From positions 12,551-52,030 of the forward strand of contig PLEW01000178.1 of assembly GCA_003136555.1 (NCBI GenBank): DNA of 39,480 nucleotides, in the 5' to 3' direction. Numbering within the stretch: the first letter of the stretch is position 1; each line of letters starts with the position of its first letter. A program made the translations under genes and the position numbers. The stretch comes from Planctomycetota bacterium (GTDB lineage: Bacteria; Planctomycetota; UBA11346). The notes beneath the pieces are model-generated. The model saw only the letters and a program-made list of their open reading frames with translations. It was not told the origin of the DNA and searched no databases. Positions 9,459-17,616 of the stretch are shown here, piece by piece.

Positions 9459-9486
9459 TTGACTGTTAGCAAACGTTTGCTAATAT
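9459..9486 (+). promoter_or_regulatory. Sigma70-type promoter with operator in the spacer
   Basis: A -35 element TTGACT (9459-9464), a 16-base spacer and a -10 element TAATAT (9481-9486) form the best consensus promoter in the window. The usual start point, about seven bases past the -10, falls at 9493. That is the A of an in-frame ATG, so the mRNA may have no 5' leader. The spacer is almost entirely occupied by a perfect palindrome. Confidence 0.7.
9466..9483. promoter_or_regulatory. LacI/GalR-type operator palindrome
   Basis: TTAGCAAACGTTTGCTAA is an 18-bp perfect palindrome with the central CG and AAACGTTT core typical of LacI/GalR-family operators (the PurR box shares the GCAAACGTTTGC core). 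It sits between the -35 and -10 of the repeat-protein promoter, where bound repressor would block RNA polymerase. It could also affect the divergent GH2-like gene. No LacI-family regulator gene is present in this window. Confidence 0.75.
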
Positions 9487-9492
9487 ATGGTC

Positions 9493-12400
9493 ATGCCACT
9501 CGTCCTCCCACACCCCGATGCATCCCCGCCCGCTGCAGCGACGCCGCCGCTGACCCCATCAGCGTGCCTGCCGGCGGCTAGGCCGCCCCGGCTGCTCAGC
9601 CTGCTTCTGGCAGCCCTGGCCTGCGGGTGCCAGCTACCGGCGCGTGCAGCGACCGGCGATGATGACGATCTCGAATTCCGGCATCTCTGGCCGCTGGTGG
9701 AGAATGCCCGCCAAGCGGACGGTTCGCGCCAGTTCATGGCGCTGTTCTACCTCTTCCATCGGACCAGCGCGGCGGACGGCACGACCAGATCGTTCAACAT
9801 CCTGAACTATCTCCAGACCCCCGATCTGACGGCGGTGCTGCCGTTCTACTGGCGCTACGGCCCGGTCGGCCAGAAGCGCACCGTGGTCGCGCCGTTCTAC
9901 CTCCAGGGACCCGGCTATGCCGGCGTGCCCCTGCTGGCCAGCGGCGGCTGGACGCGCGCCGATGGCGGCCAGTCGCTGTGGATCACGCCCCTCTTCCACC
10001 GCTCGACCGACCGCGATGGACGGCTCGAGGATACCCATGCCCTCCTCTATGCCGAGAGCGCCGACCGCTGGATGGTGCTGCCGCTCGCCTACCACTGGGG
10101 GCATGACGACCAGCAGCATACCGCCATCCTGCCCGTCTTCTTCTCGGGACCGGGCTGGTGGAGCGTCCCGGTTGCCCTCACCGGACAGTGGCAGCATGAC
10201 GATGGCGGCCGCAGCACCTGGATCACTCCCTTCGCCCATGTCCACCAGGATGCCGCCGGCGCGATCGACCAGTTCCACCTCCTGACCTACTACCATGACC
10301 ACGACCACGATGTGCTCGCGCCGCTGGTCTGGTCGTCCGGCCACCTCTGCGAGCACCGCCTCGCCGTGCTGCCCGTGTGGACCAAGGGTCCGCGGTCGTG
10401 GACCATCCCCGTGGCGCTGAGCGGATCCTGGCGCACCGCCGAGGGCGGCCGCTCGACCTGGGTGACGCCGCTCATGCATGTGACCAGCGACTGGCAGGGC
10501 CGCCTCGCCAGCATGCACGTGCTCAACTATGTGCATGACCGGGATCTCGACCTGGTGTTCCCGCTCGCCTGGCGCTCGGGGCCGAGCGGCGGGCGCACCG
10601 GCGCCGTCCTGCCCTTCTATCTCCAGGGGCGCAGCTGGTGGTGCGCCCCCCTGGCGCTCTCGCTCGGCCGCTGGTCGCCGGATGGAGCGGCATCGGTGTG
10701 GATCACCCCGCTCGCCCATGCCTCGCACGATGGCTCGGGCCGTACCAGCAGCTGGCACCTGCTGCTCGCCGGCGGCAGCCATTCCGGGGGCGGGCCCAAC
10801 ATCGATGGCAAGCCGGCAGCGGAATCCGCCTCCTTCACTGTCCTGCCGCTGTTCTACCATTCCTGGCACGCGCAGGGCGGTGCGACCGCCGCCTCCACCC
10901 TGTTCATCCCCTTCGTCTTCGCCAACGCGCATGCCCTGGTGATCCCACCGCTGCTGAGCGCGCACTGGTCGCGCGAGGACGGAAGCTCCTCCCTCTGGCT
11001 GACGCCGCTGTACCATCGCAGCACCCGCGGCGATGGCTCGGTGGCGAGCATGCACGCGGCGACCGACTTCAGCGGCAGCGTGATCCATGAGCCGGATGCC
11101 GCGAACCGGCCGGCGAGCAGCCGCTACCATATCGAGTTCCCGTTCTATTACCGCTGGGACGAGACCGCCCATGGCAGCACCAGCACCTACACCGGCGTGC
11201 TGCCGTTGTGGCTGGATGCGCCCAGCGCGACCATCATGCCGCCGATCCTGAGCATGCGCCTGCGCAACGCCGAAGGCGGCGCGAGCACCTGGGTCACCCC
11301 GCTCTTCCATCTCACCAGCGAACATGCCGGCGCCATCACCGATATGCACCTGGGACCCTACTACCAGTCGCCCGAGCTCACCATGCTCCTGCCCCTGGCC
11401 TATCGCTGGGGGAAGCCCGAAGCCCGCCATCTGGCGATCGTACCGCTGTTCGTCCAGGGACCCGATTCCTTCCTCGCGCCGCTGGCGCTCACCAGCTGGC
11501 GGCGGGCAGCGGACGGCGCGGAGTCGCTGTGGATCACTCCGCTGGTCCATCTCACCAGCTCTCAGGCGGGCAGCAGCGTGGCGGTCACGCCCTTCTTCTA
11601 CAAGTCCGGTGCAACCTGGTCGGTGCCGCTCGCGCTGACGGCGCACTGGCCGCACGCCGATGGCGGCTCCAGCACCTGGGTGACGCCGCTGGCCCACATC
11701 GATCGCAGGGCGGACGGAACGGTCGACGATCTGCACCTGCTCAGCTACGTGCATACCCGCAGCAGCGACACCGTACTGCCGCTCTTCTGGCTGGGCGGCG
11801 AGGAGGGCCACCGGCATCTCGGCCTGCTGCCCTTCTACCTCGGGGGGCCCGGCTACCGGGTGGTCCCGCTTGCGGGCAGCTGGTGGACGCGGCGGCCCGA
11901 CGGCGGCGGGAGCCTGTGGATCACCCCCCTGGCGCATCGCGGCACCGATGCCTCCGGACGGCCCACCGACTGGCACGTGCTCAACGTCGTGCACCACGGC
12001 GACCTCGATGCGGTGATCCCCCTGATGTGGGCCAGCGGCGATGCGGACCATCGCCGCCATGCCGTGCTGCCCGCCTGGTTCAGCGGTCCGGGCTACTGGC
12101 TCTGCCCGCCGCTGCTGAGCGGCGCGAGCGACCATGCCGATGGCAGCACGTCGCTGTGGATCACCCCGCTGATGCACCGCGACCGTGACCAGGACGGACA
12201 CTGGACCAGCTGGCATGCCCTGACCGCCTGGCATCACGGCGATACCACCGGCATCCTGCCCCTGGCATGGTGGAGCGGACCCGCGGGTGCACGCCGCATC
12301 GTCGTCCTGCCCTGCTTCTCCCAGGGCCCCGGCTACCGGGTGCTGGCGCCCCTCTGGTACCGCGTCGAGCGCCCGCAGGGCGCCTACCACGGCCTCATCC

Positions 12401-13074
12401 CCTTCTATGCCGCCGGGCCCGATTCGTGGATCGCCCCCCTGGCGCTGGCTGGCCAGTGGCGCTCGGGTCCGCAGCGGACCACGACCGTGATCACCCCGCT
12501 GTACCACCGCACCACCGAGCAGAGCGAGATCGGCGCTGCGAGCACCGTGCGTTCGATGCACCTGCTGAACTACATCGAGACCCCCGACGGCAGCACCGCC
12601 TTCCCGCTCTACTGGCAGTGGCGCACCGCCGATGGGGGCAACAGCCACCTGGTCCTGCCGCTGTGCTATGAGCACTGCGACGCGACCGACGCTGGCGACC
12701 TCTGCCTGCTGCCGGCGCTCGTCGATTACCATCATGCGCACCAGCTCGACACCTCGCTAGGCCGCCAGCTCATCCCCTTCCTGGTGCAGCGCGCCGATGA
12801 CGGGCACGAGCTCAACATCCTGTGGCGGGCATTCCACTGGCGCTCCCAGGGCGGCACCACCGAGGTCGGCGTCAGCCCGCTGTGGTGGACGGAATCGCGT
12901 GCCGGCGTACCGGTCACCTTCCAGATCCTCGGCGGCCTGATCGCCCGCACCTGCAATCCGGAGGCCAAGACCAGCCGCGTCACCGCCCTGTTGGGGTTGA
13001 TCCCCATCACCAAGCGCTCGAGCTACGCCGCTGAGGGCAACGCCAGCGATGCTGCGACCGGAACCCTCCACTGA
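9493..13074 (+). CDS. Large exported protein with 11 or more WTP repeats
   Basis: This 1193-residue protein begins with a Pro/Ala-rich stretch, then a hydrophobic export segment (about 35-50, LLSLLLAALACGC) that may be a lipoprotein signal with a weak lipobox. Almost all the rest is tandem repeats of about 65-90 residues. Each has a core W-[IVL]-T-P-[LF]-x-H (11 copies, the last with V for W), an upstream GP-x-x-W-x-x-P-[LV]-A-L-[ST] strand, a D/E-G-G-x-S turn, and a downstream H-x-L-x-Y ... LPL-x-W block. I do not recognise a named family; a beta-rich repeat fold is likely. ATG 9487 lies on the -10 element, so ATG 9493 is preferred; there is no Shine-Dalgarno site, as expected if the transcript starts there. 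It is followed after 26 bases by a secreted TPR gene. Confidence 0.75.
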   Translation: MPLVLPHPDASPPAAATPPLTPSACLPAARPPRLLSLLLAALACGCQLPARAATGDDDDLEFRHLWPLVENARQADGSRQFMALFYLFHRTSAADGTTRSFNILNYLQTPDLTAVLPFYWRYGPVGQKRTVVAPFYLQGPGYAGVPLLASGGWTRADGGQSLWITPLFHRSTDRDGRLEDTHALLYAESADRWMVLPLAYHWGHDDQQHTAILPVFFSGPGWWSVPVALTGQWQHDDGGRSTWITPFAHVHQDAAGAIDQFHLLTYYHDHDHDVLAPLVWSSGHLCEHRLAVLPVWTKGPRSWTIPVALSGSWRTAEGGRSTWVTPLMHVTSDWQGRLASMHVLNYVHDRDLDLVFPLAWRSGPSGGRTGAVLPFYLQGRSWWCAPLALSLGRWSPDGAASVWITPLAHASHDGSGRTSSWHLLLAGGSHSGGGPNIDGKPAAESASFTVLPLFYHSWHAQGGATAASTLFIPFVFANAHALVIPPLLSAHWSREDGSSSLWLTPLYHRSTRGDGSVASMHAATDFSGSVIHEPDAANRPASSRYHIEFPFYYRWDETAHGSTSTYTGVLPLWLDAPSATIMPPILSMRLRNAEGGASTWVTPLFHLTSEHAGAITDMHLGPYYQSPELTMLLPLAYRWGKPEARHLAIVPLFVQGPDSFLAPLALTSWRRAADGAESLWITPLVHLTSSQAGSSVAVTPFFYKSGATWSVPLALTAHWPHADGGSSTWVTPLAHIDRRADGTVDDLHLLSYVHTRSSDTVLPLFWLGGEEGHRHLGLLPFYLGGPGYRVVPLAGSWWTRRPDGGGSLWITPLAHRGTDASGRPTDWHVLNVVHHGDLDAVIPLMWASGDADHRRHAVLPAWFSGPGYWLCPPLLSGASDHADGSTSLWITPLMHRDRDQDGHWTSWHALTAWHHGDTTGILPLAWWSGPAGARRIVVLPCFSQGPGYRVLAPLWYRVERPQGAYHGLIPFYAAGPDSWIAPLALAGQWRSGPQRTTTVITPLYHRTTEQSEIGAASTVRSMHLLNYIETPDGSTAFPLYWQWRTADGGNSHLVLPLCYEHCDATDAGDLCLLPALVDYHHAHQLDTSLGRQLIPFLVQRADDGHELNILWRAFHWRSQGGTTEVGVSPLWWTESRAGVPVTFQILGGLIARTCNPEAKTSRVTALLGLIPITKRSSYAAEGNASDAATGTLH
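9820..12640 (+). repeat. Tandem protein repeats, about 65-90 residues each
   Basis: Eleven copies of the W/V-[IVL]-T-P-[LF]-x-H core run from codon 9979 to codon 12487. The DNA copies are clearly diverged, so this is an old protein-level array rather than a recent DNA duplication. The copy around 10740-11200 is longer and irregular, with a DGKPAAES insertion and a second module lacking some landmarks. Confidence 0.75.
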
Positions 13075-13100
13075 TCATCGCCCGCCTGACGAGGACCACC

Positions 13101-14678
13101 ATGAAGACCCTCCCCCTCCTGATCCTTCCCCTGCTGCTGTGCTCCTGCCTGGGACGCGCGGAGACCGCCGCCGATCCGCGGCCGGACTGGCGCGCCAGGA
13201 TCGCCGAGAGCCGTGCCGCCCTGGTGGCCAAGGACCCCGCGCATGCGCTCACCGCGGTGCGCGCCGCGCTCGCGCTGTCGCTCGCCTTCCCCAGCGGCGA
13301 TGCCGATCACGCCGCCACCCTCGCCCTGCTGGCCGAGATCCTCTCCCTGGCCGACGATCCGGCCGCCGCCGAGGCCGCCTACCGCAAGGCCCTGGAGGCA
13401 TTCGCTGCCGGGCCGGCGGCAGACAGCCTGCCGGCAGCCGATTGCCGCACCGGCCTGGTCCGCCAACTGGTCGCCTGCGGGCGCCTGGCCGAGGCCGAAA
13501 CGCAGGAGCGCGAGGCCCTCGCCATCCGCAGCAAGCGCCTGGGCGCGGACGCCGATGCCTGCGGCATCAGCGATGCGATGCTCGCCGACCTGCTGCGCAT
13601 CGAGGGCCATGAGCGGGATGCCGAGGCGCTCTACCAGCGCGCGCTGGCGATCTGGGCCGCCCATGGGAGCGATCGCGATGGCAATGCGGCAGCGGCGCAC
13701 CAGGGCCTGGCCGAGCTCGCCCTCGGGCGCGGCGATGCCGCGACCGCGCGCACCCACCTCGAGCGCAGCCTGGAGATCCTCGAACAGTGCAACGGCGTCA
13801 GCAGTCCGTCGCTGGTCATGGTGCTGATCGATCGCGCCGATGCCTGCCTGCGCAGCGGCGAGCAGGCGCGTGCGGAAGGCGACCTGAAGCGCGCGCTGAC
13901 CATCATCGATGGCAGCAACCTCGCCCACGCGCCGGTGGCCGCCGACGCCCTCGAGCCGTTGGCCGGCATCCATGCCCAGGATGGACGCACCAGCGATGCC
14001 ACCGCCGAGCTCGCACGCGCCATCGCCATCCGCCGCCAGGATGCCGGCGGGGACCCCCGACGTCTGGGCCGCTGCCTGATCGCCTACGCGGAGCTGAAGC
14101 GCAGCGCCGGAGCCGCCGAGGACGCGCTGACCGCCTACCAGGCCGCGCTGGCGCATTGGCAGGCGCATGGCGCGGACGATCCCGCCACCCTGGCGGCAGT
14201 GCTCAACGGGCTCGCCGCCAGCCTGGCGCGGCTCCAGCGCTACACCGAGGCCGAGCCGCTGCTGGCGCACGCCCTCGCCCTGCTGGAGCACAGCGAAGGA
14301 CCGACGCATGAGGCTCTCGCGGTCATCCTCGCCAACCAGTCGCAGCTCTATGCCTGCGAGGAGAAATGGCCGCAGGCCATCGCCTCCGGAGTGCGCTTGC
14401 TCGGCATCTTGGAGAGCCACGGCGGCACCGACTGCCGCGACTACGTCACCGCGCTCAACGCGGTGATCGCGGCCTGCGCCGCCGGCGCCGATTACGAGCA
14501 GGCCATCGCGCTCAACCGCCGCGCCATCGCCATCGTCGAACGCACCCTGGGCGCTGCCGATCCCAACCTCGCCACCACCCTGCAGAACTGCGCCGTGCTG
14601 CTCAAGCAGGCGGGCAGGCCGCAGGAGGCGGTGGCGATGGAAAGCCGCGCGGCGGTCATCCTGGCGTCTACGCACTGA
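13101..14678 (+). CDS. Exported TPR protein, 525 residues
   Basis: The ATG at 13101 is preceded by GAGGA and followed by a leader, KTLPLLILPLLLCSC, that could be a lipoprotein signal (Cys about 16) or an ordinary signal peptide. The remainder is a run of helical TPR-like units with the A-x-x-x-Y-x-x-A-L pattern, similar to kinesin-light-chain-type TPRs, for example AEAAYRKALEAF, DAEALYQRALAIW and EAEPLLAHALALL. These scaffold protein contacts; no catalytic domain is visible. It lies 26 bases after the WTP-repeat gene and is probably transcribed from the same operator-controlled promoter. A partnership with the repeat protein is inference from that arrangement. Confidence 0.8.
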   Translation: MKTLPLLILPLLLCSCLGRAETAADPRPDWRARIAESRAALVAKDPAHALTAVRAALALSLAFPSGDADHAATLALLAEILSLADDPAAAEAAYRKALEAFAAGPAADSLPAADCRTGLVRQLVACGRLAEAETQEREALAIRSKRLGADADACGISDAMLADLLRIEGHERDAEALYQRALAIWAAHGSDRDGNAAAAHQGLAELALGRGDAATARTHLERSLEILEQCNGVSSPSLVMVLIDRADACLRSGEQARAEGDLKRALTIIDGSNLAHAPVAADALEPLAGIHAQDGRTSDATAELARAIAIRRQDAGGDPRRLGRCLIAYAELKRSAGAAEDALTAYQAALAHWQAHGADDPATLAAVLNGLAASLARLQRYTEAEPLLAHALALLEHSEGPTHEALAVILANQSQLYACEEKWPQAIASGVRLLGILESHGGTDCRDYVTALNAVIAACAAGADYEQAIALNRRAIAIVERTLGAADPNLATTLQNCAVLLKQAGRPQEAVAMESRAAVILASTH

Positions 14679-14694
14679 ACGCCCGCGCCCGCGC

Positions 14695-14720
14695 GTCGAG
14701 CGCTAGCTCGCGCGCTCGAC
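14695..14720. terminator. Hairpin between convergent genes
   Basis: A perfect 9-bp stem, GTCGAGCGC / GCGCTCGAC, with an 8-base loop lies between the TPR gene and oxyR and overlaps the oxyR stop codon. It has no T-run on either strand. Its position suits a two-way terminator, but it is unproven. Confidence 0.4.
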
Positions 14721-15647
14721 TTGTGGTGGCAGTCGGCGCCGGATCAGCGCCGCCAGCAGGCCGTAGGCGGCGGTGCGCGGATCGCCGCGGCGGGACAGCA
14801 TGCAGATGGTACGCTCTGCCCCGCCGCCGGCGAAGGGGCGCAGCGCCAGGCGGCGGTCGGCATCGTCCGGGCAGGCCAGCGCCGGCAGGACGGTGACGCC
14901 GGTGCCGCCGGCGACCATCTGCCTCAGGGTCTCGAGGCTGGTGGCACGGTAGTCGGCGCCGTGCCCGGCATCGGCGAGGCGGTTGCACAGCGCCAGCGCC
15001 TGATCGCGCAGGCAGTGGCCCTCGGCGAGCAGCAGCAGCCGCTCCTGGCCGAGCTGATCGCCGGTGATGCTCGCCTGCGCGCCGAGACGGTGGCCGCGCG
15101 GCAGCGCGATCAGGAACGGCTCGCGGTAGAGCGCGTCGATGGCATGGCGCTGTCCGAGTCCCGGGACCAGCGCCAGGATCGCGACATCGATGCGCCCCGC
15201 ATCGATGGCCTTGAGCAGCTCGGCGGTGGTGTCCTCGCGCAGCGGCAGCTCGAGTTCGGGATGGGCGCGCTCGATGGCGGGGATGATGAACGGCAGCGCA
15301 TAGGGCGCGACGGTGGGGATCAGCCCCAGGCGCACCGGTCCGTAGAAGGGCGGCTTGGCCTCGCCGGCCGCATTCTCGACCGCCTCCAGGGCGATGAGCG
15401 CGGCGCGCGCCGCGGCGATGATGCGTTCACCGGCGGGGGTCACGCGCACGCCGTGCTGGTTGCGCTCGAAGACGCGCACCCGCACGCGCTTCTCCCACGT
15501 CGCGATGAGCGCCGACAGGGTCGGCTGCGAGACCCGGCAGGCGGATGCGGCGCGGGCGAAATGCAGGTGCGTCGCCACCGCGACCAGGTAGCGCAGCACC
15601 GGGATGCTGGTCGCCTTGGGATCGTAGACGGGGGGGTCGCTGGCCAT
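14703..15647 (-). CDS. oxyR: OxyR-type LysR regulator
   Basis: A 314-residue LysR-family activator. The N-terminal helix-turn-helix includes SACRVSQPTLSALI (about residues 30-45), followed by a two-lobed effector domain. The segment GHCLRDQALALC carries Cys212 and Cys221 with exactly the nine-residue spacing of E. coli OxyR C199/C208, the peroxide-sensing disulfide pair, and nearly the same local sequence. It therefore probably senses hydrogen peroxide and activates antioxidant genes. Start ATG 15647 gives the normal family length and has GGAACGAG upstream; the open frame extending to 16175 lies over the SEC-C gene and is not used. No catalase or peroxiredoxin gene is adjacent in this window. 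It is divergent from the SEC-C gene across 159 bases. Confidence 0.9.
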   Translation of the reverse strand: MASDPPVYDPKATSIPVLRYLVAVATHLHFARAASACRVSQPTLSALIATWEKRVRVRVFERNQHGVRVTPAGERIIAAARAALIALEAVENAAGEAKPPFYGPVRLGLIPTVAPYALPFIIPAIERAHPELELPLREDTTAELLKAIDAGRIDVAILALVPGLGQRHAIDALYREPFLIALPRGHRLGAQASITGDQLGQERLLLLAEGHCLRDQALALCNRLADAGHGADYRATSLETLRQMVAGGTGVTVLPALACPDDADRRLALRPFAGGGAERTICMLSRRGDPRTAAYGLLAALIRRRLPPQVERAS

Positions 15648-15806
15648 GCTCGTTCCGGCTGATGGGCGGTACGCGCCCACGGCCCCAGGATGGCGGCGGT
15701 CTGACTGCCGACAACCCCATGCTTGCCCGACCTGGTCGGCCTGCCATGGCGTCCCCGAGCCTGGAATCCGTGCCTGCGCACGCGATGATCGCACGCGGAG
15801 CACCCG

Positions 15807-16277
15807 GTGACCGATCCCTACCGCAACGAGACCCTGCTCAACTGGGCGAGCGATTTCGCCGCCAGCGATCGGCTGGGCCTGTTCCCGACCGCCGTCCAGG
15901 AGGTCGCATCCCTGGTGCTCGAGACGCTCATGAGCGCCGCCTGCGCCCTGCGCGATTGCGAGCCGGCTGCGCTGCTGCGAGACGACCTCACGCATGCGCT
16001 GATCGGTCCGGTCGCCCGCCTGCCGCTCCCTGCCGAAGCGCGTGCCTTCGTGCCCAGCCTGTGCCGCGCCTATCTCGAGGACCTCCAGACCCGCGGCCGC
16101 CTGGCCGGCGGGCAGGACCTGGGCCGCTTCGTCGGCGCCCTCAAGGAGGCCTTCCTGGCCGCCACCCCCGGCCACGTGGCCACCTATACGCGGCCAGGCG
16201 AGAAGATCGGACGCAACGAACCCTGTCCGTGCGGCAGCGGCAAGAAATTCAAGAAGTGCTGCGGCCGGGGGTCCTGA
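15807..16277 (+). CDS. SEC-C motif protein
   Basis: A 156-residue protein starting at GTG 15807, with GGAG about seven bases upstream. The first 130 residues look helical and match no family I recognise. The C-terminus, [16 protein letters not shown], is a SEC-C zinc-binding motif of the kind at the end of SecA, where it binds zinc and contacts SecB and the ribosome. Stand-alone SEC-C proteins are common and mostly uncharacterised. It ends 13 bases from the convergent tldE stop codon. Confidence 0.8.
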   Translation: MTDPYRNETLLNWASDFAASDRLGLFPTAVQEVASLVLETLMSAACALRDCEPAALLRDDLTHALIGPVARLPLPAEARAFVPSLCRAYLEDLQTRGRLAGGQDLGRFVGALKEAFLAATPGHVATYTRPGEKIGRNEPCPCGSGKKFKKCCGRGS

Positions 16278-16290
16278 ACCGCCGCCCAGC

Positions 16291-17616
16291 TCACATGGTC
16301 AAGGTGAGGCCGTCGACCAGCACGCCGGGCAAGAGCATGCCATCGAGGGTGCGGCCCCCATAGGTGCTGGTGGAGAGCAGGTGCTCGCGCTGGCTGGTGA
16401 TGCCCAGCAGGCGCTCGCCGAAGAGCTCGTAGATGCTGTCATCGAAGCGCATCACCGGCAACGGCGCCTGGATCACCCCGCCCTCGACCCACCAGCAGGC
16501 GAAGCGCGTCATGCCGGTGATGCGGCAGGCATTGGCATCGGAGAAGTTGCAGTACCACAGGTTGCTGATCCACAGCCCGGTGCCGAGGTGCTCGAGGATC
16601 TCCGCCTGGTCGAGCTCGCCTCCCGCCATCACCAGGCTCTCAGGCGACTCCTCCCCGGCATTGAGCGGCAGGGCGAACTCGCGCGCCGATCGCGGGCCGA
16701 CCAACAGCCCCGCCAGCCGCCCACCGTCGACCAGCGGCACGCGCTCGGGCAGCGGAAAGCCGGTGGCGGTGAAGCTCGGCGCCAGGCCCTGCGAGCGATC
16801 TTCGCTCATGGTCACCGCCTGGTGCAGGCGCGCCTCGAGCGAGCCCAGGCGCAGCAAGGGGGTGGTGCCGGTGCGATGCGCCTTGAGCGAGAAGCCGCCC
16901 CAGCACAGCATCCCGACCAGCTCCTGCACCGCCGCCGGGGCGAGGAAGGCGCGGTATCGTCCAGGCAGGATGGCGGCGGGCTGCCGCGCGAGCGCGGTGC
17001 ATGCGGCGCGCGTCGCCGCCAGTCTCCGGGTAAGCTCGGCGGGCTCGAAGGTGGTGCCGGCATAGCGGCCAGCGGTCGCGCGGTCGCCCTGGAGATGGCA
17101 GCTCCAGCTGGCATGGAAGGTGTGCACGCTGTGCCAGCTGCGCTGGCCGAAGGAGCTGGCGAAGCCGCGCTGGATGCCGCCTGCGCACCACAGCCCCACC
17201 AGGTCCAGGCCCTGGGCGCAGGCGATCAGGGTCTGCACCGCTGCGGCGCTGTCCGGCAGGCGATCCTCATCCTGCCGCACGCTGCCCTGGCTGGCCTCGC
17301 ACAGCAGCAGGTGCGGGTCGGGATCGAGACCGCTGCGCTCTCGGCGCAGCTGCACCAGTACCTCGGAGAGCTGCAGCAGGTCCAGTGCCGGGTCGCCGCC
17401 CAGCAGGCGCTGCGCGCTGGCATGGCGGCCATCGGCGATCAGGTCGAGGACCACGCTCTGCTGGGCGACCCGCCCCGCCTGGCGGATGCGCGCATGGTTG
17501 AGGCGGACGAAATCGGACTCTTCGCCGCTGTAGCTGAGCATCAGGTGCTCGCCGGGCTCAAGCACCCGGCAGAGCCCGTCCGCGAGCGCGCTGAAATCCG
17601 CCTGGGCACGCGTCAT
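16291..17616 (-). CDS. tldE: TldE/PmbA metalloprotease subunit
   Basis: A 441-residue protein of the PmbA/TldE half of the TldD/TldE heterodimer. The family is recognised from the C-terminal region, with TGLWISNLWYCNFSDANACRITGMTRF and a terminal VDGLTLTM-like end. It lacks the HExxxH zinc site, as expected for the TldE subunit, which shapes the cavity but does not cut. Start ATG 17616 overlaps the tldD stop codon by one base (TGATG), so the two are translationally coupled at the fixed ratio a heterodimer needs. The longer open frame upstream (to 18003) is antisense-type noise inside tldD. TldD/E degrades unfolded peptides and matures some peptide products in other bacteria. Confidence 0.88.
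   Translation of the reverse strand: MTRAQADFSALADGLCRVLEPGEHLMLSYSGEESDFVRLNHARIRQAGRVAQQSVVLDLIADGRHASAQRLLGGDPALDLLQLSEVLVQLRRERSGLDPDPHLLLCEASQGSVRQDEDRLPDSAAAVQTLIACAQGLDLVGLWCAGGIQRGFASSFGQRSWHSVHTFHASWSCHLQGDRATAGRYAGTTFEPAELTRRLAATRAACTALARQPAAILPGRYRAFLAPAAVQELVGMLCWGGFSLKAHRTGTTPLLRLGSLEARLHQAVTMSEDRSQGLAPSFTATGFPLPERVPLVDGGRLAGLLVGPRSAREFALPLNAGEESPESLVMAGGELDQAEILEHLGTGLWISNLWYCNFSDANACRITGMTRFACWWVEGGVIQAPLPVMRFDDSIYELFGERLLGITSQREHLLSTSTYGGRTLDGMLLPGVLVDGLTLTM

Noticed and set aside
7017..9581. Plus-strand open frame of 854 codons over the GH2-like gene
   Set aside because: The product is a mirror of codon bias with no domain, and it runs through the divergent promoter and operator.
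9634..12741. Minus-strand open frame of 1035 codons over the repeat gene
   Set aside because: It looks repetitive only because the real gene on the other strand is repetitive; the plus-strand frame has a promoter, an export signal and conserved aromatic motifs.
15648..16175. N-terminal extension of OxyR
   Set aside because: The extension covers the divergent SEC-C gene and would make the protein far longer than the LysR family; ATG 15647 gives a normal length.
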